Shown one piece after another: positions 4,801 to 7,808 of a stretch of 7,808 nt of DNA (positions are counted from its first letter, which is position 1; every line of letters begins with the position of its first letter). The notes beneath the pieces were generated by a model. It saw nothing but the letters and a program-made list of their open reading frames with translations. It was not told the DNA's origin and ran no database searches. The translations under genes were made by a program, and so were the position numbers. Origin of the DNA: Methanobacterium sp. PtaU1.Bin097 (lineage in GTDB: Archaea; Methanobacteriota; Methanobacteria; Methanobacteriales; Methanobacteriaceae); contig MVQY01000003.1 of assembly GCA_002067325.1 (NCBI GenBank), positions 1 through 7,808 of the forward strand, read 5' to 3'.

Positions 4801-5016
4801 TTATTCCTCCTTTGATTCTTTTAATTCTTCATTTTCTTTAATTTTATTTTCAACCCTTCTATTTGGTTTTTTTACTTCTTCTTTTAGTTTATTTAAGTCT
4901 AATCCTTTGAATAAAGGCTTATAATTGTTGTAATAATTTAATGCTGTTTTGTTATCACTAGCCTTTAAGCATCTTTTGATTGTTTTTTCAACATCTCTCA
5001 GTGTTGGTTTGGTCAA
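4801..5016 (-). CDS. 71-residue basic/helical protein of unknown function
   Basis: The start is taken as TTG at 5016 because a full GGAGGTGG (5030-5023) lies 6 nt upstream. An ATG at 5088 is in frame but would overlap the methyltransferase gene by 44 bp and include the ribosome binding site as coding sequence. The product, starting MTKPTLRDVEKTIKRCLKAS, has one cysteine, a Tyr/Asn patch (NYYNNYKPLFKGLDL) and a very charged C-terminal helix of Lys and Glu. No family is recognised and there is no membrane segment. Its last codons (Lys-Glu-Glu) contain the ribosome binding site of the major tail protein gene, four bases before that start, so translation is coupled. It may be a small tail-associated or regulatory protein; the evidence does not decide. 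Confidence 0.75.
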   Translation of the reverse strand: MTKPTLRDVEKTIKRCLKASDNKTALNYYNNYKPLFKGLDLNKLKEEVKKPNRRVENKIKENEELKESKEE

Positions 5017-5022
5017 TATAAT

Positions 5023-5030
5023 CCACCTCC
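5023..5030 (-). promoter_or_regulatory. Ribosome binding site that fixes the TTG start at 5016
   Basis: GGAGGTGG on the minus strand lies in the 28-bp gap after the methyltransferase stop (a TAA TAG pair) and 6 nt before TTG. It argues against the upstream ATG at 5088. Confidence 0.75.
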
Positions 5031-5044
5031 AAAAATAGGTTCTA

Positions 5045-5602
5045 TTAGATTCTCTGCCATGTGTAAATTGCAATTTTACCAGGTACATCCGCCATTTCTG
5101 CAGAGTACAGGAGTTTCAAGTAAGGATAATGGTGTTTCATGTAATCTGGAGTAATCTCTGGTTGTAGATGCTCTTCATGAGGGTTTTCATAGGTACCATG
5201 CTGTTTAAGTTGGAAGGGAACGCTCACTATTAAGTGGCTGGTTTTATGTCTATGGATCCATCCTTTGAGTAATTCTTGGGCATCCTCCAAGGTGAGGTGT
5301 TCCAGGACATCACCCAGGATGATCAGATCATAGTAGTCAAAATCAAAGTCCAGAATATCACTAATAAAGACGTTATTGTAATATTTGTCCAGTTTAAGCT
5401 CTTTAATACCAGATTCATAAACATCCACCCCATCAATATACTCATATCCCTGTTTTCTTAGTAATCTAGCGTATATAGCACATCCAAAACCAACATCCAG
5501 GATCTCCCCGTTCCGGGGGATGTGGCTTGTAATCCATGATACCGCCTCCGGTTTCCCTGTTGCTGTACTGAAGCCACGTCCGTAATCATTAAACTCTATC
5601 AT
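5045..5602 (-). CDS. Class I SAM-dependent methyltransferase
   Basis: The product has 185 residues and the Rossmann-type motif order is clear. Motif I is EILDVGFGCAIYARLL (33-48), with Ala where many relatives have the third Gly. The acidic end of strand 2 is in GVDVYE (58-63). An acidic SDILDFDFD lies at 81-89, motif IV is YDLIILGDVLEHL (91-103), and strand 5 is HLIVSVPF (123-130). A late NPHEEHLQPEITPDYM (140-155) resembles the region after strand 5 in methyltransferases of polysaccharide clusters (Methyltransf_11/23 or UbiG-like). It transfers a methyl group from SAM; the acceptor is unknown. There is no DNA methyltransferase (N/D)PP(Y/F) motif, so DNA modification is unlikely. It starts 6 bp after the glycosyltransferase stop, and the pair probably acts together, for example by methylating the added sugar. 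Confidence 0.88.
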   Translation of the reverse strand: MIEFNDYGRGFSTATGKPEAVSWITSHIPRNGEILDVGFGCAIYARLLRKQGYEYIDGVDVYESGIKELKLDKYYNNVFISDILDFDFDYYDLIILGDVLEHLTLEDAQELLKGWIHRHKTSHLIVSVPFQLKQHGTYENPHEEHLQPEITPDYMKHHYPYLKLLYSAEMADVPGKIAIYTWQRI

Positions 5603-5608
5603 ACTTTT

Positions 5609-6226
5609 TTAGTCCTCTGGCCATGGCTGTGGTTGTGGCTCAATTTCTTTCCAGCTGTTCTCGTAGTGGTGTTTAGCATATTTCTGGGTTGTTAAATTAT
5701 GATCTAATAAAAGTATATCCGGTTTTTTATAGAGTATTTGGCTTACAAATCCGGGGCCGGTACGGAAACAAACGTGGTGGCTTCTATTCTTTTTATAAAA
5801 ACCTGGTAATTCTTCTATTAGTTTATTAACCGAGGGGTGGTTTGGTGTACATCCCATGAAAGCATTGTTTAAGTAGGGTATATGATATTTTGGATGGTTA
5901 AGCTTCCATATCTTCCTATCACATATAATAAAGAATCGCGAATCTTTAATTAAAGGTGAGATATTACTAAAACATTCATAATCAGTATCAACATAAACAC
6001 CACCATACTTTTTAAGGATTTCTAACCGTGATATATCTGATTTCTCAGCATAGGTACGGGCTTTATTATATAATCGTTGATTAATCAGTTCTGGAAGGTT
6101 ATCCTCATCCCAGGACATGAATTTCCACCCAGGATGAAACTGTTTCCAAGTTTTGATATATTCTTTGAACCGACTTGGTAATTCACTACCAAACCAGATG
6201 TGATGAAAAATACGAGGGATCCTCAT
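5609..6226 (-). CDS. Glycosyltransferase, GT32-like (DXD sugar-binding family)
   Basis: The product has 205 residues. The N-terminus IPRIFHHIWFG (3-13) is the typical opening of OCH1/capsular GT32 enzymes. The core motif, running from KSDISRLEILKKYGG to VYVDTD (62-82), contains the DXD metal/nucleotide-sugar site as Asp80-Thr81-Asp82. NAFMGCTPNHP (121-131), TGPGF (156-160) and a C-terminal HHYENSW (186-192) are further family landmarks. The Pro/Gln-rich tail PQPQPWPED is unusual. It should transfer a sugar from a nucleotide donor in the cytoplasm; there is no signal peptide or membrane anchor. The gene follows the probable tail terminator directly (TAA then ATG) and is followed by the methyltransferase. 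Its place inside the virion operon suggests that a structural protein, perhaps the tail tube, is the acceptor. A host-surface target is the alternative. Confidence 0.9.
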   Translation of the reverse strand: MRIPRIFHHIWFGSELPSRFKEYIKTWKQFHPGWKFMSWDEDNLPELINQRLYNKARTYAEKSDISRLEILKKYGGVYVDTDYECFSNISPLIKDSRFFIICDRKIWKLNHPKYHIPYLNNAFMGCTPNHPSVNKLIEELPGFYKKNRSHHVCFRTGPGFVSQILYKKPDILLLDHNLTTQKYAKHHYENSWKEIEPQPQPWPED

Positions 6227-6730
6227 TTATATATCAACTTTGAATTTTTGATTATCAATCAGGTACTGGATAAAAATAGCTGGGACGTATTGCCTTAACT
6301 CTCTCGAATTATCTAAATCGTCATTAAATAGAAATACAACATGTCCAGTAACATCAGCCATTAAAAGATTATTTCTACCCATTGCTACCTTTTTAAACCC
6401 GTTTACAGGGTCTTCTACTTCTATCTGTGCCATTGTGTTGAATGCTTTTTTAGGACGGAATAATCCTTTAAAGACATGTTTACTTTCAAATATTGGTATT
6501 GGTTGCTCTTCTTCATCTATACCATAGGTAAAATCTTCTACCGTTGCTTTGATGGTGTCTTCAAGCAGGCCCTGTAGGTTAATTGTTTCGGTCGGGGTGA
6601 TCCATTGAATCTTAAGGTGGAAGTCTACTCGTGCCATTTGGTAGAACCCGTTTAATTCTGAAATTGGTAATCTGGCACCCCTCCAGCGGGTCTTTTCAAT
6701 ATCAACGGTACCTATTGTTTTCAGTGTCAT
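6227..6730 (-). CDS. Probable tail terminator / tail completion protein
   Basis: The product has 167 residues if it starts at ATG 6730, which overlaps the stop of the upstream gene as ATGA and has GGATGGATC about 5 nt before it. ATG 6742 (four residues longer) has no properly spaced binding site. The sequence, with MARVDFHLKIQWITPTETIN near the start and LRQYVPAIFIQYLIDNQKFK near the end, looks like an alpha/beta protein. No family motif is clear. It is named by position: in HK97/SPP1-type viruses the gene after the gp10-like neck protein and before the major tail protein encodes the terminator that caps the tail tube and joins it to the head. Another neck or minor tail protein is possible. 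Confidence 0.6.
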   Translation of the reverse strand: MTLKTIGTVDIEKTRWRGARLPISELNGFYQMARVDFHLKIQWITPTETINLQGLLEDTIKATVEDFTYGIDEEEQPIPIFESKHVFKGLFRPKKAFNTMAQIEVEDPVNGFKKVAMGRNNLLMADVTGHVVFLFNDDLDNSRELRQYVPAIFIQYLIDNQKFKVDI

Positions 6731-7161
6731 TCCACGATCCATCCTGCAAATTCATTTATACGTTCATCCACATCACCATCAGCCGATATGTAGGCTTCTG
6801 ATGGGTAATCATTTGGTTCTGTTCCAGGGTGGTAAACATGTTTGACCGGGTGTTCTGCTCCTTCCCAGTATAAGGCCTGAGCATTTACGGGGTATATGTC
6901 ATGTGCCTCTGTTCCTTCTACTACCCAATCAAAGTGTCCTGATCCGCTGAAGATGAATCGTTCAAGTTGTCCGGTAGCTTCCCACATTGATAAGTCCGCT
7001 AGTTCGTGGGTTTCACCTAGTGGAGCTTCTCCTTCTAGATGTTCTTTATAGATTTCTGCTACGTCATCGAGCATTATAACGGCTTGTGGGATGAACTCAT
7101 CTACCCTTGATTGGATGAATGGGGTGGCTTCGTCTTTGATTGAGAGGTCAATTGTTCCCAT
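6727..7161 (-). CDS. HK97 gp10-like neck / head-tail joining protein
   Basis: The product has 144 residues, a usual length for this family. A helical N-terminal half (about 10-65) is followed by WEATGQLERFIFSGSGHFDW, VVEGTEAHDIYPVNAQALYW and then HPVKHVYHPGTEPNDYPSEA. The pattern of a V-x-x-G/N-T strand, an aromatic-Gly turn and H-P-G-T-x-x-x-x-x-P/Y-x-x-A matches HK97_gp10 proteins (SPP1 gp16.1 type), which act at the head-tail interface before the tail terminator. The start lies two bases after the previous stop with only a weak AAGGG ahead, so translation is likely coupled. The stop overlaps the next start. Confidence 0.78.
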   Translation of the reverse strand: MGTIDLSIKDEATPFIQSRVDEFIPQAVIMLDDVAEIYKEHLEGEAPLGETHELADLSMWEATGQLERFIFSGSGHFDWVVEGTEAHDIYPVNAQALYWEGAEHPVKHVYHPGTEPNDYPSEAYISADGDVDERINEFAGWIVE

Positions 7162-7163
7162 GA

Positions 7164-7511
7164 TTAAAACCCTTGTTTCATTGGTACAACAGTGTTAATT
7201 AGATCTGGGAGGACTTTCACAATCTTAAACGTAAAATCAATCCCTTTAATAGTTACTTCTACTTTGCTTTCTTCTGTAAGATATTCTATATGCTTGTTTT
7301 GGAAGTAACCAACAGCATCTCCTGGTTTAAGTATTATATCGTCTATAATCTTTTCAGTTCCTTTAATAAGGTCTATTTGTGCTGTTATTGTGTGGGTGGT
7401 TTCATCATAGACCGGTTTGCTTTCTTCATCAATATCAATACATGTGGTAATGGTTATATCCCGGCCAACATGTTTTAAGAGCTTTTGGAAGGCCCGTTCA
7501 TACTTATTCAA
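7164..7511 (-). CDS. Probable head-closure (stopper) protein
   Basis: The product has 115 residues from TTG at 7511. A GTG at 7520 would add three residues but lies inside AGGTGATC (7522-7515), the ribosome binding site correctly placed for TTG. The sequence begins MNKYERAFQKLLKHVGRDIT with a short helix, then alternates beta strands: ITAQIDLIKGTEKIIDDIIL, KPGDAVGYF, KVEVTIKGIDFTFKIVKVLP. This beta-barrel pattern and position between the connector and the gp10-like protein fit SPP1 gp16 / HK97 gp7-like closure proteins, which plug the portal after DNA packaging. No diagnostic motif confirms it. Confidence 0.65.
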   Translation of the reverse strand: MNKYERAFQKLLKHVGRDITITTCIDIDEESKPVYDETTHTITAQIDLIKGTEKIIDDIILKPGDAVGYFQNKHIEYLTEESKVEVTIKGIDFTFKIVKVLPDLINTVVPMKQGF

Positions 7512-7514
7512 TGA

Positions 7515-7522
7515 GATCACCT
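7515..7522 (-). promoter_or_regulatory. Ribosome binding site that favours the TTG start at 7511
   Basis: AGGTGATC on the minus strand overlaps the upstream stop codon (TAG, 7521-7523) and an in-frame GTG (7520). The GG core is 8 nt before TTG 7511, an ordinary spacing, whereas GTG 7520 would have no usable site. Confidence 0.6.
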
Positions 7523-7808
7523 AGATTATTCCCAGGAAGATTTCATTCTTTGTGATACTGGCGATTTTGCTGTCTATTTTCTGTTTTGTGGATTTACTGT
7601 AACTGATTTGACTGTTCCCAGATTTGATTGAGGATATATCATCGTCTTCATCAAAGGACCCGTCAAGCTTTGCAAACACAATGTCCATGCAGATGTCCTT
7701 AGCTATGTTAATTATATCCGTGTTGTCCTCGCAAACAATGTAAGTAATGGAATAGTCGTATTCTCCTAGTGGGTCGGTGGTGAATGCTATCTTGCCGGTG
7801 CTGGTGTT
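7521..7808 (-). CDS. Head-tail connector/adaptor (gp6/gp15-like), C-terminal part
   Basis: The last 95 codons of a gene starting outside the window are present, ending TAG at 7521-7523. The visible part has an acidic helical segment (EDNTDIINIAKDICMDIVFA) and an Asp-rich loop (DEDDDISS). These are followed by SIKSGNSQISYSKSTKQKID and a final helix ending NEIFLGII. Helix, then a short strand with S-I-K-x-G-x-x-x-I-S-Y, then a C-terminal helix is the pattern of ring-forming adaptor proteins that sit under the portal. Being first in the minus-strand order of neck genes supports this. The missing N-terminus limits certainty. Confidence 0.6.
   Translation of the reverse strand, partial: NTSTGKIAFTTDPLGEYDYSITYIVCEDNTDIINIAKDICMDIVFAKLDGSFDEDDDISSIKSGNSQISYSKSTKQKIDSKIASITKNEIFLGII

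Noticed and set aside
5017..5088. Start of the 71-residue gene at ATG 5088
   Set aside because: It would overlap the methyltransferase coding region and translate through a perfect ribosome binding site that points to TTG 5016.
5045..5602. Methyltransferase as DNA modification (anti-restriction) enzyme
   Set aside because: No DNA methyltransferase catalytic motif or target-recognition region is present. The gene pairs with a glycosyltransferase and resembles small-molecule or sugar methyltransferases.
1..7808. CRISPR array, tRNA, insertion sequence or integrase/attachment site
   Set aside because: No regularly spaced direct repeats, cloverleaf-like segments, transposase motifs or recombinase ORFs were seen on either strand.

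Overview
The window looks like part of the virion-assembly region of a tailed, siphovirus-type virus or provirus of a methanogenic archaeon, most likely of the order Methanobacteriales. The viral assignment rests on gene order and recognisable proteins. The archaeal assignment rests on TATA boxes with purine-rich BRE-like flanks, at least one gene that appears leaderless, very strong GGAGGTG(ATC) ribosome binding sites, U-rich transcript ends and an AT-rich composition. The host order is an inference from this style and is not proven here.

Almost everything is read on the minus strand, so the gene order runs from 7808 down to 1. It starts with head-tail joining genes: a partial connector/adaptor (7521-7808), a probable head-closure protein (7164-7511), an HK97 gp10-like neck protein (6727-7161) and a probable tail terminator (6227-6730). 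A two-gene modification cassette follows, a GT32-type glycosyltransferase (5609-6226) and a class I SAM methyltransferase (5045-5602), then a 71-residue unknown (4801-5016). Next come the major tail protein (3972-4796), two tandem hairpin terminators, a 51-residue membrane protein (3699-3854) and the tail assembly chaperone G (3053-3694). A -1 frameshift on an A7 slippery run would fuse G to the downstream T frame (2826-3083). The tape measure gene (1-2065) runs off the left edge.

The stretch 2066-2829 interrupts the usual chaperone-to-tape-measure junction with an accessory (moron-like) island. It holds a 59-residue AbrB/SpoVT-type DNA-binding protein on the plus strand, a 32-residue minus-strand ORF with a near-perfect ribosome binding site, and an 81-codon plus-strand gene of unknown function. 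A 12-bp inverted repeat encloses the TATA box of the 32-residue gene, immediately upstream of the AbrB-like gene. This is a likely operator and the best candidate for a small self-contained regulatory circuit.

Working model: the minus-strand genes form one or more late transcripts that build the neck and tail. The terminators after the major tail protein would let it be made in excess over the chaperone and tape measure. The frameshift would set the G:GT ratio. The glycosyltransferase/methyltransferase pair may decorate virion proteins. The AbrB-like island would be expressed separately, possibly in the proviral state. No stretch over 300 bases is without a gene. I saw no tRNA, CRISPR array, insertion sequence, integrase or attachment site.
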